DNA of 59,009 nucleotides, taken from Candidatus Contendibacter sp. Lineage in GTDB: Bacteria; Pseudomonadota; Gammaproteobacteria; Competibacterales; Competibacteraceae. A model generated the notes under the pieces. That model worked only from the letters and a program-made list of their open reading frames with translations. It was not told the origin of the DNA and did not search any database. The position numbers and the translations under genes were made by a program. The stretch is taken from the NCBI GenBank assembly GCA_008933795.1, contig WBUJ01000007.1, positions 1 through 59,009 on the forward strand, written 5' to 3'. This document shows, in pieces, positions 38,131 to 46,204 of the stretch. Position 1 is the first letter of the stretch. Each line of letters starts with the position of its first letter.

Positions 38131-39681
38131 TTAACAGACGGACGAATCCGCGCCACAGATTAAATCAGCGGCCTTTTCGCCAATCATGAAACAGGCGGCG
38201 TTGGGATTGCTGCTGGGAATGGTCGGCATGATCGAGGCGTCGGCGACTCGCAGGCCCCGCACGCCATACACCCGCAATTGCGGATCAACCACCGCCAGCC
38301 GGTCCCGGCCCATCTTGCAGGTACCGACCGGATGCCAGATGGTGAACACGTTGTTGCGCACGTACTCGCGGAGATCTTCGTCGCGCTGGATCGGCTCGCC
38401 GGGCATGACCTCGCCGGCATAAAACGGCGTCATGGCGCGGGTGCACACCATGTGGCGGGCCAGCTTGATGGAATGAACCATGACCTCAACGTCAGTCTCG
38501 CATTCCAGATAGTGGTGGCGGATGACCGGGGGATCGCCGGGATCGGCGGAACGCAGGGTCACCGCGCCTTGGCTCTGCGGCTGGGCCAGAATGGTGATGA
38601 AGTTGTAGGTCAGGCGTGGGTCGCCGGGATAGTCCGGCGGGACCAGGGCGGGCACGGCGGCGTTGAAATTGATCTGCAGATCGGGCGCGGCGGCGGCGGT
38701 GTGGGGCCGGGTATGCACCAGCAGACCGGCCTCGGCCAGCACCATCGGAATGGGCTGAACCTGGGTGTTCTTGAAGATGACCGGCATCCGCAGATGGTCC
38801 AACAGGTTCCCGCCTACGCCGGGCCGGTCGGCGATAACCGGAATGCCATGGGCTTGCAGGTGGGCGGCGGGACCGATCCCGGACAGCATCAGCAGCTTGG
38901 GCGAATCGTAGGCCCCGGCGCTGACGATGACTTCACGGTTGGCCCGCGCCTGTTTGATCTGGCCGTCCTGGCGATACTCCACGCCGCTGACCCGCCCATT
39001 TTCCACCCGCAAGCGGGTGGCCTGGGCGAAGGTGGCGATAGTCAGGTTGGGACGCTGCTTGATCGGGTTGAGGAACGCGACCGCGCTGCTGGCCCGCTGG
39101 CCGTCGCGGGTGATGGTGAACTGGTAGAAACCCGCGCCTTCGTGCTCGGCGCCGTTGAAATCCCAGTCCGGCCCGCCTTTGAACCCCAGTTCGAGCGCCG
39201 CTGCGACAAAAGCATGCGCTACCGGCGTGGGATCGGGCAGATTGATCACCGACAGCGGCCCGCCCGCGCCGTGATAGCGCGAAGCGCCTCCCACATAGTC
39301 CTCGGACTTGTTGAAGTAGGGCAGGACTTCCTCGTAGCTCCAACCCTCGTTGCCCAGATAGTTCCAGTGATCGAAATCGCGGGGGTTGCCGCGAATGTGA
39401 ATCATGGCGTGGATGGCGCTGCTGCCGCCCAGCACCTTGCCCCGGTTACAAACCATCCGGCGGTGATTGATGCCCGGCTCCTCCTCGGTGGAGTAGAGGT
39501 AATCCACCTCCGACCCCCAGAGTTTGTAGAGCGAAGCGGGATCGTGAATCTCCGGTTTGGTATCGGGACCGCCGCCTTCCAGCAGCAGAACTCGAGAACT
39601 CGCATCCTCGCTAAGCCGATGCGCGACGACGCAACCCGAGGTGCCGGCGCCGATAACGATGTAATCGAAGGATTCGCCCAT
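38131..39681 (-). CDS. GMC-family FAD oxidoreductase
   Basis: The 516-residue protein starts at ATG 39681 (MGESFDYIVIGAGTSGC), ten bases after GGGAGG. The FAD-binding motif IGAGTSGCVVAHRLSED, the GMC signature GKVLGGSSAIHAMIHIRGNP and the C-terminal catalytic region TIWHPVGTCKMG ... SSNPNAACFMIGEKAADLI are complete. Members oxidise alcohols or sugars (choline dehydrogenase, glucose dehydrogenase and similar). No signal peptide is present, so it is probably cytoplasmic. Its neighbours favour a sugar or polyol substrate (inference). Confidence 0.92.
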   Translation of the reverse strand: MGESFDYIVIGAGTSGCVVAHRLSEDASSRVLLLEGGGPDTKPEIHDPASLYKLWGSEVDYLYSTEEEPGINHRRMVCNRGKVLGGSSAIHAMIHIRGNPRDFDHWNYLGNEGWSYEEVLPYFNKSEDYVGGASRYHGAGGPLSVINLPDPTPVAHAFVAAALELGFKGGPDWDFNGAEHEGAGFYQFTITRDGQRASSAVAFLNPIKQRPNLTIATFAQATRLRVENGRVSGVEYRQDGQIKQARANREVIVSAGAYDSPKLLMLSGIGPAAHLQAHGIPVIADRPGVGGNLLDHLRMPVIFKNTQVQPIPMVLAEAGLLVHTRPHTAAAAPDLQINFNAAVPALVPPDYPGDPRLTYNFITILAQPQSQGAVTLRSADPGDPPVIRHHYLECETDVEVMVHSIKLARHMVCTRAMTPFYAGEVMPGEPIQRDEDLREYVRNNVFTIWHPVGTCKMGRDRLAVVDPQLRVYGVRGLRVADASIMPTIPSSNPNAACFMIGEKAADLICGADSSVC

Positions 39682-39704
39682 GGTCGCTTTGCCTCCCCGG
39701 TCGG

Positions 39705-40853
39705 TCAGCGGTGATAGCGATAACCGTAATGCCGGCGGTGATTGATGATCCGGTCTTCCACTGCGCCGAACAGCAGCAGGCGCGAGTAGAACTCCGGCAA
39801 AGCCGGGCTGCCGTATTCCAGCATCGGATAGGGATAGGGACCAGCGTCCGGCATGATGGAGGTCAAGGCGGGAAGCGAAGCCTGGTCGAGCCGTTGCAGT
39901 TGCTCGTCGGTCAGGCTGAATTCTACGCACCCCAAATCCTCCTGGCACTGTTCGAGCGTGCGCGCCGAGAACACCGGGATGGTGACCGGCTTCTGCTGCA
40001 TGAGCCAGCGCAGGGTCACCTGGGCGACGGGCCGGCCCATTTCGTCGGCGATCCGGGTGACTTCGTCCATGATTCGCAGATTGCGCTGCGCCATGACGCG
40101 CCAGTAGTGGTTGCGCGCGGGGTCGATCTCATCGGTCAGCCGGTGCGGTTGGCCAGCGGGCAGCGCGCCACGATTGTATTTGCCGGTAGCCATGCCGCCG
40201 GCCAGCGCCGACCAGCAAACCAGACCCACGTCCAGTTCCAGGGCCATGGGCAGGAACTCGGGTTCGCAGGACCGTTCGACGATGCTGTACTCAATCTGGG
40301 TGGCGATAAAGGGATTCCAGCCGTGAACATCAGCCAGGGTATTGGCGCGGGCGATCCACCAAGCCGGGAAATTCGAGGCGCCGACATAGAGCACTTTGCC
40401 CTGCTGGATCAGGTCGTCCAGGGCGCGCAGCATTTCGTCGATGGGGGTGGAAAAATCGTAGATGTGGACCCATAGCAGGTCGATATAATCGGTGCGCAAG
40501 CGTTTAAGGCTGCCTTCGACCGAGCGGATCAGGTTTTTGCGATGATTGCCCTGGGCATTGGGATCCTGGTTGTTGGTCCCGGTCTGATCGAACAACGAGT
40601 ACTTGGTCGCGGCCACGAACCAGTCGCGGCGTCCCTCCATGAATTCGCCTAGCCAAGCTTCCGACTGGCTTTCCTGATAGCGGTTGGAGGTGTCGACGAA
40701 GTTGCCGCCCGCCTCGACAAAGGCGTCCAGAATCCGCCGGCTCTCTTCTTTATCGGAACCAATCGGTCCCCAGTTCACGCCGAAAGTCGCGCAACCCAGA
40801 CAGAGTTCCGAAACGCGCAAACCACTTCGGCCCAGCAGACGATATTTCATCAT
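39705..40853 (-). CDS. Aldo/keto reductase
   Basis: The 382-residue protein has the AKR tetrad: Asp in GGNFVDTSN, Tyr in NRYQES, Lys in VAATKYSLF and His in LLWVHIYDF, on a TIM barrel that starts MKYRLLGRSGLRVSELCLG. It would reduce aldehydes or sugars with NADPH. The C-terminal extension (about 330-382, ALTSIMPDAGPYPYPMLEY...) is longer than usual. It is the first gene of the minus-strand run; the promoter should lie in 40854-41014. GAGGAGG stands about 11 bases before the ATG. The GMC gene starts 23 bp after its stop. Confidence 0.92.
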   Translation of the reverse strand: MMKYRLLGRSGLRVSELCLGCATFGVNWGPIGSDKEESRRILDAFVEAGGNFVDTSNRYQESQSEAWLGEFMEGRRDWFVAATKYSLFDQTGTNNQDPNAQGNHRKNLIRSVEGSLKRLRTDYIDLLWVHIYDFSTPIDEMLRALDDLIQQGKVLYVGASNFPAWWIARANTLADVHGWNPFIATQIEYSIVERSCEPEFLPMALELDVGLVCWSALAGGMATGKYNRGALPAGQPHRLTDEIDPARNHYWRVMAQRNLRIMDEVTRIADEMGRPVAQVTLRWLMQQKPVTIPVFSARTLEQCQEDLGCVEFSLTDEQLQRLDQASLPALTSIMPDAGPYPYPMLEYGSPALPEFYSRLLLFGAVEDRIINHRRHYGYRYHR

Positions 40854-41014
40854 GCGAGTCTTGACCTCCTCAGGTTTGGCTCAAGCCCAAATTCTCTTCT
40901 CTTCTCTAACCTCGGCTAGGGGAGGGAACCAACAAAGCAACCAGATCGCCAAAAGCATAGGGTAACAACAGCCTTGCTGTCCCACCGCTGCTATGGAATT
41001 TTGAGGAGCACCTT

Positions 41015-41707
41015 TTAGAATATGTAGCGCAAGCCAATTTCTCCACTGTTTATGGTGGTATCCTTGGGAGCGGCGTCAAACTCGGTGCCGTTGGGGAGAT
41101 TAAAGTGGAACTTGAGCTTGCCGCCGTTAAAGTAACGGTAGCCGGCGTAGAGTTGGAAGTTTTCGTCGAAACTATAGGTCAGGCCGGCGCGCGCCTGAAA
41201 GACGGGCGCGTAAGCACTGGTTCCAGTGAAGATGAAACCGAAGGGACTGATTTTGGCGTTGGTGAGACCGCTTAGTTTCGATCTAAAAGTGCCATAGCCC
41301 ACTCCGCCATAAATTTCGAGGGGGGTGTTGGGGATGGGAAAATCCATATAGGCATTCAGCGTGTAAGCGGTCAAATCGGCCGTGCCGCCAGTGGCTGGGC
41401 CATCGAGATCAGGACCGCCGCTGGTGGTTTCAGCGTCGTTGGTTAGCCAAGACCATTCGACATCAACGCGGAATCGCTGAAACAGCTTCAACCCGGCAGC
41501 TAGGTTGTAGTTATAACCATTATCCCAGTCCGCCCAGATCACATCGCTCTCGGCCGAACGGTTACGAGTATGCCAGCCACCGCTGGCTGTAACATAGGGC
41601 CGATAGTCGGCGCCAAAAACCTCCGCTCTCGCTGGATTCGCTGCGCTAATCAACAACAAGGCGCCGAATCCGCCAGCCAACTTGGCAGTGAGTATTTTTT
41701 TCGACAT
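41015..41707 (-). CDS. Outer-membrane beta-barrel protein, OmpW/porin-like
   Basis: From ATG 41707 (MSKKILTAKLAGGFGALLLI) the product is 230 residues with a signal peptide ending near NPARA-E. The mature chain has amphipathic strands (YNYNLAAGLKLFQRFRVDVEW, TYSFDENFQLYAGYRYFNGG) and ends in Phe (GEIGLRYIF), as outer-membrane barrels do. It fits the small eight-strand barrel group (OmpW/opacity type). Ligand unknown. GGGGGG precedes the ATG. It is separated by 161 bp from the aldo/keto reductase and may be its own unit. Confidence 0.8.
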   Translation of the reverse strand: MSKKILTAKLAGGFGALLLISAANPARAEVFGADYRPYVTASGGWHTRNRSAESDVIWADWDNGYNYNLAAGLKLFQRFRVDVEWSWLTNDAETTSGGPDLDGPATGGTADLTAYTLNAYMDFPIPNTPLEIYGGVGYGTFRSKLSGLTNAKISPFGFIFTGTSAYAPVFQARAGLTYSFDENFQLYAGYRYFNGGKLKFHFNLPNGTEFDAAPKDTTINSGEIGLRYIF

Positions 41708-42178
41708 GCTTACCCCCCGGATAGACCGAACGCAATTTTCGATAGGGCAATAATGGCCATCGCGCAGCGCTGGATTAACCCCCATGCAAAATAGCTATAA
41801 AAGCTACGTTTTGTGTAATATGAATTATGCGCTAATTGCGGATTTGGGGAGCATAACCAAGCTTCATGATGGTCAGAAACCAGTCTAGCACAAGACCTAC
41901 TATTTTGATAAACTATTTTTCATATCGTAGGGACTTTGGATGGATTTCAGGGACAAGTTAGAGAATTTATTTCTTAAATCAAAAAGTTATTTGTTTTTTT
42001 CGCTATGGCCCAAGCGACCGGGAAAGTCATCGAGCGCCGTGGATCGGAAAGACCAAAACGTGTCTGAATCTTGGGTCAATAAGGAAAAGTATTTAATTTC
42101 AAAATGTTAAATTCTATACGCGATCCGCTGGCCGCGCAAAAAACCGTCCGAGCCATTGATTGCTCAGGGAGAAATCCA
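41708..42178. promoter_or_regulatory. Divergent AT-rich region upstream of the barrel protein and the methyltransferase
   Basis: This 471-bp gap is clearly AT-richer than its surroundings, especially 41800-42100, and holds no convincing reading frame other than a 25-codon extension of the methyltransferase from 42104. It must contain promoters for two divergent genes. Runs such as TTATTTGTTTTTTTCGC (41988-42004) resemble neither a terminator hairpin nor a clear promoter. Nothing further can be assigned. Confidence 0.35.
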
Positions 42179-43024
42179 ATGAATCCAGTGTGCGATGTCG
42201 CGGACAATTACGATCAGTACTTTGCCAGCCAGTTGTACGACCAGCGGTATCCTCGCCCAAACCCGTCGAGTTTCGCCATCGTGGCGCGCGAAATACAGGA
42301 GGGCAGGGTCAGGGTTCTGGACTTTGGCTGCGGCAATGGCCGCTATGCCGCGCCCCTGCTTGAGCAAACGAATGCGATGATCGTTGCCTGTGATATCAGC
42401 CGGGAAGCGATTGACGAACTATCGGTGCGATGCGCCAAGCATGTCGATACGGGCCGGCTGCGTCCGGTGTGCGGCGATCTATCGGTTTTGACTAACACAA
42501 TGGGTCGAGGAGAGCGTTTTGATTTGGCGATTCTGATGTTTGGGGTGCTGGGTCACATTTTCTCCCGCGCGCTTCGTCAAAAAACGCTCGCGGTTATCCG
42601 GGGCCTGTTGCGGCCTGGGGGTCGGATCATCGTTACGGTACCCAACGCCGCGCGCCGTTTTCTCAAGCAGCAGGTCGTGGCGCGACGCTGGGTGCAAGAG
42701 GGAAATTTCGAGCCAGGCGATATTCTTTACGAACGAAAGGCTGATCATGTAGTAGTAAAAATGTATTATCATTTATACAATCCTGAAGAGTTCATGTTGG
42801 AATTCGAGCAACAGGGATTTCGCCTAATCCAGGTGGGGGCCGAGAGCTTTTTGCCGGAGAGCGGGGTCGTCAGGTCGACGACGCTGCACTGGCTCGACCG
42901 AGCGTTGGCGATCATCGCGCCTCTGCGCTACGCCCACGGCTTTCTCGCCGTGGCGGAGGTCGCGCCCGATGCGGACCAAGTCGCCCGCGCGCCGCAGATC
43001 GCCGATCCCGGCTTGCCAGGATAA
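42179..43024 (+). CDS. Class I SAM-dependent methyltransferase
   Basis: From ATG 42179 (MNPVCDVADNYDQYFASQLY) the product is 281 residues. Motif I is VRVLDFGCGNGRYAAPLL, the acidic loop is ACDISREAID, and post-motif I regions include FDLAILMFGVLGH and LRPGGRIIVTVPN. It uses S-adenosylmethionine on an unknown acceptor. GGGAG six bases before 42179 favours this start over ATG 42104. The ABC receptor gene begins eight bases after its stop, so it is the first gene of that operon. Its link to the transporter or phosphatase is not known; receptor methylation is one possibility. Confidence 0.88.
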   Translation: MNPVCDVADNYDQYFASQLYDQRYPRPNPSSFAIVAREIQEGRVRVLDFGCGNGRYAAPLLEQTNAMIVACDISREAIDELSVRCAKHVDTGRLRPVCGDLSVLTNTMGRGERFDLAILMFGVLGHIFSRALRQKTLAVIRGLLRPGGRIIVTVPNAARRFLKQQVVARRWVQEGNFEPGDILYERKADHVVVKMYYHLYNPEEFMLEFEQQGFRLIQVGAESFLPESGVVRSTTLHWLDRALAIIAPLRYAHGFLAVAEVAPDADQVARAPQIADPGLPG

Positions 43025-43032
43025 GCTAGGCC

Positions 43033-44634
43033 GTGAGTAGCCGTCTGGTGCTCCGCGTCGCCTGCTTGTTGGCGTTGATTGCGATCCTGGGCGGTCGGGA
43101 GGCGCTGGCCGACCGACTTGACCTGATTCAAAAGCGCGGAACCCTGATTGTCGGCGTCAAGTCCGACTATCCGCCGTTTGGAATGCTGGATGCCAACGGT
43201 CGGCTGATCGGCTTCGAACCCGATCTTGCCGCCGATCTTGCCCGCCGCTTGGGCGTCCAGTTGCAACTCGTTGCCGTCAGTTCCACCAACCGCCTGCAAA
43301 AGCTTCAGGAAGGAGCCATTGACGTGGTGGTCGCCACCTTGGGCGATACCCCGCAGCGCCGACAAATCGCCACCCTCATCGAGCCTAATTACTATGCCAG
43401 CGGTGTGACGGTCGTGGCGCCCCCCAACGCTTATCTATCCAGTTGGGCCGATCTGCGCGGCAGAAAAGTGTGCGCCACCCAGGGCGCGTACTTCAATCGG
43501 TCCATGGCTCAGCGCTTCCTGCTTGACCTGCAGGTCTTCAACGGTACGCGCGACACCAAGATGGCCTTGCGCGATGGGCGATGCGTCGCTTGGCTGTACG
43601 ACGACACCGGCATCGTGGGCATCCTCGGCGATCCGGAATGGGCGAATTACGAGGCGCCACTGCCTTCCATGATGATCTCGCCGTGGGCCGTGGCCATTGC
43701 CGCTCTGGAACGTGGATCCCAACTTGAGCGCGCCATTTCCGATGCCGTCGCCGACTGGCATCGGAGCGGCTGGCTGATCGAAGCCGAGAAGCGTTGGGGA
43801 ATCAAGCCGAGCCGGTTTCTGGCCGAGACGCGCGAACTTTGGACGCGCGCCAAGCCCGATGGCGGCGCGGTCTGCGCCCGCATGCCCGATGGCGAATGGC
43901 CAGCCGAGTGCAGGAACAAATTCCTGCTGACCTCCACCGATGTCGGCGGCCTCCAACACGTCGGCCTGTTGATCAAGGAGCGGACGGGGATCAACCTGAC
44001 GGTTCTCTACGATGCCTATGATCGCAATCTCTTTCTGTCCGGCCTCTGGATGACGCTGCGCCTGATGGTCGGCTCCATCGCTGGAAGCCTGATCCTGGGC
44101 TGCCTGGGGGCGCTGATGGCCGGGGGCATTCCCTTGCTCGGCGGCTTGGTGCGGCTAGCGGCCGCCCTCGGGCGGATGACACCCCCCCTGCTGCTGATTT
44201 ATCTGGTCTTTTTCGGCGTCGGCCATATCGTGGTCACCCGCTACGGGTGGACCTTCGACGGCTCCTTGATCGCGATCCTTTGCCTGTCGTTCTATACCGG
44301 CTGCGCCATCGTATTCGCCCTGCTCGAGGCGGGCGCCGTACTCAGGGACCAGGAACCCGGCTTTGCGCTGAACTGGCGCGGCCTGCCGCGGGCGTTGCGC
44401 TTGGCCTATGCCCCCGTTATCGCCTCGTTGGTCAACGTCGTGAAAGCGACCGGCATGGCCAGCGCCATCGCCGTGCCGGAACTCATTTCGGCCTCCACCG
44501 CCATCGTGGCCGAACAGGGCAACGCCGCGGTCATGATGAACGTGTTGATGATCGCGTATTTCCTGCTGGTGATGGGCGTCGTCCAACTCTTCAATTACTT
44601 CGAGCGCAGGATGATCCGGCATGACGTCCGCTGA
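43033..44634 (+). CDS. Fused solute-binding domain and amino-acid-type ABC permease
   Basis: The 533-residue protein starts at GTG 43033 with a signal/anchor (VLRVACLLALIAILGGREALA). Residues 30-265 form a family-3 solute-binding domain (GTLIVGVKSDYPPFGMLDAN, GFEPDLAADLARRLGV). A linker with Cys residues follows. Residues 320-530 form a permease of the His/Glu/Gln type, with LYDAYDRNLFLSGLWMTLRL and the coupling region ASLVNVVKATGMASAIAVPE. The EAA motif is degenerate. Fusion of receptor and permease is known but uncommon in proteobacteria. The next permease gene overlaps its end by 14 bp, and no ATPase gene follows. Confidence 0.87.
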   Translation: MSSRLVLRVACLLALIAILGGREALADRLDLIQKRGTLIVGVKSDYPPFGMLDANGRLIGFEPDLAADLARRLGVQLQLVAVSSTNRLQKLQEGAIDVVVATLGDTPQRRQIATLIEPNYYASGVTVVAPPNAYLSSWADLRGRKVCATQGAYFNRSMAQRFLLDLQVFNGTRDTKMALRDGRCVAWLYDDTGIVGILGDPEWANYEAPLPSMMISPWAVAIAALERGSQLERAISDAVADWHRSGWLIEAEKRWGIKPSRFLAETRELWTRAKPDGGAVCARMPDGEWPAECRNKFLLTSTDVGGLQHVGLLIKERTGINLTVLYDAYDRNLFLSGLWMTLRLMVGSIAGSLILGCLGALMAGGIPLLGGLVRLAAALGRMTPPLLLIYLVFFGVGHIVVTRYGWTFDGSLIAILCLSFYTGCAIVFALLEAGAVLRDQEPGFALNWRGLPRALRLAYAPVIASLVNVVKATGMASAIAVPELISASTAIVAEQGNAAVMMNVLMIAYFLLVMGVVQLFNYFERRMIRHDVR

Positions 44635-45280
44635 GATCGTGCATGTCTTGGTGGTGTGGACGCCGTTCCTGGCGGACGGCTTTCTGTGGAATATCCTGAT
44701 CTCGCTGGTCGCCATGGCCATCGGCACCGTGTTTGGCGCGGCGCTGGCGCGACTGCGCCTGTCCAGGCGGAAATCCATCGCGCGCGCAAGCCTCGCCGCC
44801 ACCGAACTGACGCGCAATATCCCGACCTTCGTCTTCCTGTTCTACCTGGCTTTCCTGATTCCAGTGGAATTCGAGGTTTTCGATGTGATCTACTCCTTTC
44901 CCGCTTGGCTCAAGGCATCGCTGGCGCTCTCGGTGGCCGTGGTCGGGTTTGTCTCCGACAATCTCTTCGTCGCCTGGCGATACTGGCGAAGCGACAATCA
45001 TCCAGCCGCGCTGCTTTTCATTCCCAGTTGGACCATGTACCTGCTGATCATCGTGATGGCGTCGAGCACCGCCTCGGTCATCGGCGTGGGCGAAATCGTG
45101 TCGCGCTGCAACGTCCTGATCGCTGCGGTAGGGGGCGACGAGATGATGATCTGGGTTTACGTTTACGCCATAGGCTATTTCTTCGGGCTTTGTTTCCCGC
45201 TGAACTGGGCGATGGGTCATGTGAAAAAACGCCTGCTGGCGCGCGTCAGCGGGGCGCCCGCGCAAGAATGTGGCGAATGA
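44621..45280 (+). CDS. Amino-acid-type ABC permease
   Basis: The 219-residue polytopic protein (about five helices) has FLADGFLWNILISLVAMAIG, TELTRNIPTFVFLFYLAFLI and the coupling region WTMYLLIIVMASSTASVIGV, matching the HisM/GlnP permease pattern but with a weak EAA motif. It overlaps the upstream fusion gene by 14 bp, indicating coupled synthesis and probably a heterodimeric membrane core. The usual partner ATPase (HisP/GlnQ type) is not in the window. Confidence 0.87.
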   Translation: MTSAEIVHVLVVWTPFLADGFLWNILISLVAMAIGTVFGAALARLRLSRRKSIARASLAATELTRNIPTFVFLFYLAFLIPVEFEVFDVIYSFPAWLKASLALSVAVVGFVSDNLFVAWRYWRSDNHPAALLFIPSWTMYLLIIVMASSTASVIGVGEIVSRCNVLIAAVGGDEMMIWVYVYAIGYFFGLCFPLNWAMGHVKKRLLARVSGAPAQECGE

Positions 45281-45294
45281 TGAGGAGGGGAGCC

Positions 45295-46194
45295 TTGAAA
45301 CAAATGGTCGCGATACTCCGTAGCTACCTGCCAAGCGCGATCGCGGCGGTGCTACTGGTTTTAGCCGCGCCGGAAACGGCATGGGCGGAGCGTGTCCTCG
45401 ACCGCATCGGAAACACCGGCGTTTTCAACGCTGGAACCCGCGCCGACGCCTTGCCGTTTGCCTATCGCGACAATAAAGGACGGTTGATCGGTTTCTCGGT
45501 CGATCTGCTCGGTCAAATCCACAAGCGGCTTGAGCAGCGATTCGGTCGCCCGATTGAAATGAAGCTGAGCGCGACCACGGCGAGCAACCGGATAGAAATG
45601 GTGGCCAGTCAGGTCATCGATATCGAGTGCGGCATCACCACCCCCACCTGGAAGCGGCAGGAAGCGGTGGATTTCTCGATCCCGTTCTTCGGCAACGGCA
45701 CCCGCATCATGACCCTGCGCACCACCGCCGAGCGGTTGCAAGACCTGCGCGGCAAGCGCATCGGCGTCGCCGCCGGCACGACGACCACCGCGATCCTTGC
45801 CGCGCACGCGCCCGAGTCGGTGATCGTCGAAGTCCCCGATATGGACACTGGGTTTGCCCTGTTCGAACGCGGAGAGATCGACGGTTTGTCCAATATTGGG
45901 ATCGTGCTGCGCGCCAAGGTCGAGAAAAGTCCGCTCAAAAGCAAGGTCATCCTGCTGCCGCGCACCGAGGAGTTTTCCTACGAATCGATGGCCTGCATCC
46001 TGCCCAAGGACGACTCCGAATGGCGCGCCTTCGTCAACCGGGTATTCGCGGATCTTCTCGAAGGCGTCGATCAATACCAGGGGTCCTATATCGAGATCTA
46101 CGATCGCTGGTTCGGACCACGCGGGGTCATCTATTTTCCGCTCGACTATAAGGCAGCCCAGCGGTTGGCCGCTTCAATCATCTGGCTCAAGTAG
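45295..46194 (+). CDS. Family-3 solute-binding protein
   Basis: About 299 residues with a signal peptide (SYLPSAIAAVLLVLAAPETA-WA) and the domain signatures LPFAYRDNKGRLIGFSVDLL, IECGITTPTWKRQEAVDFS and IGVAAGTTTTAILAA. Ligand type is probably an amino acid or related small molecule. TTG 45295 stands five bases after GGAGGGG and is my choice; ATG 45277 (overlapping the previous stop) and ATG 45304 are alternatives. It is followed after 10 bp by the phosphatase gene, so the second receptor and the phosphatase may form a sensing pair (inference). Confidence 0.85.
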   Translation: MKQMVAILRSYLPSAIAAVLLVLAAPETAWAERVLDRIGNTGVFNAGTRADALPFAYRDNKGRLIGFSVDLLGQIHKRLEQRFGRPIEMKLSATTASNRIEMVASQVIDIECGITTPTWKRQEAVDFSIPFFGNGTRIMTLRTTAERLQDLRGKRIGVAAGTTTTAILAAHAPESVIVEVPDMDTGFALFERGEIDGLSNIGIVLRAKVEKSPLKSKVILLPRTEEFSYESMACILPKDDSEWRAFVNRVFADLLEGVDQYQGSYIEIYDRWFGPRGVIYFPLDYKAAQRLAASIIWLK

Positions 46195-46204
46195 GATCGT
46201 GGTC

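Noticed and set aside
44656-45267. Upstream extension of the second receptor frame through the permease gene
   Set aside because: The permease reads in another frame with clear membrane helices, and the receptor has its own signal peptide and ribosome site near 45295.
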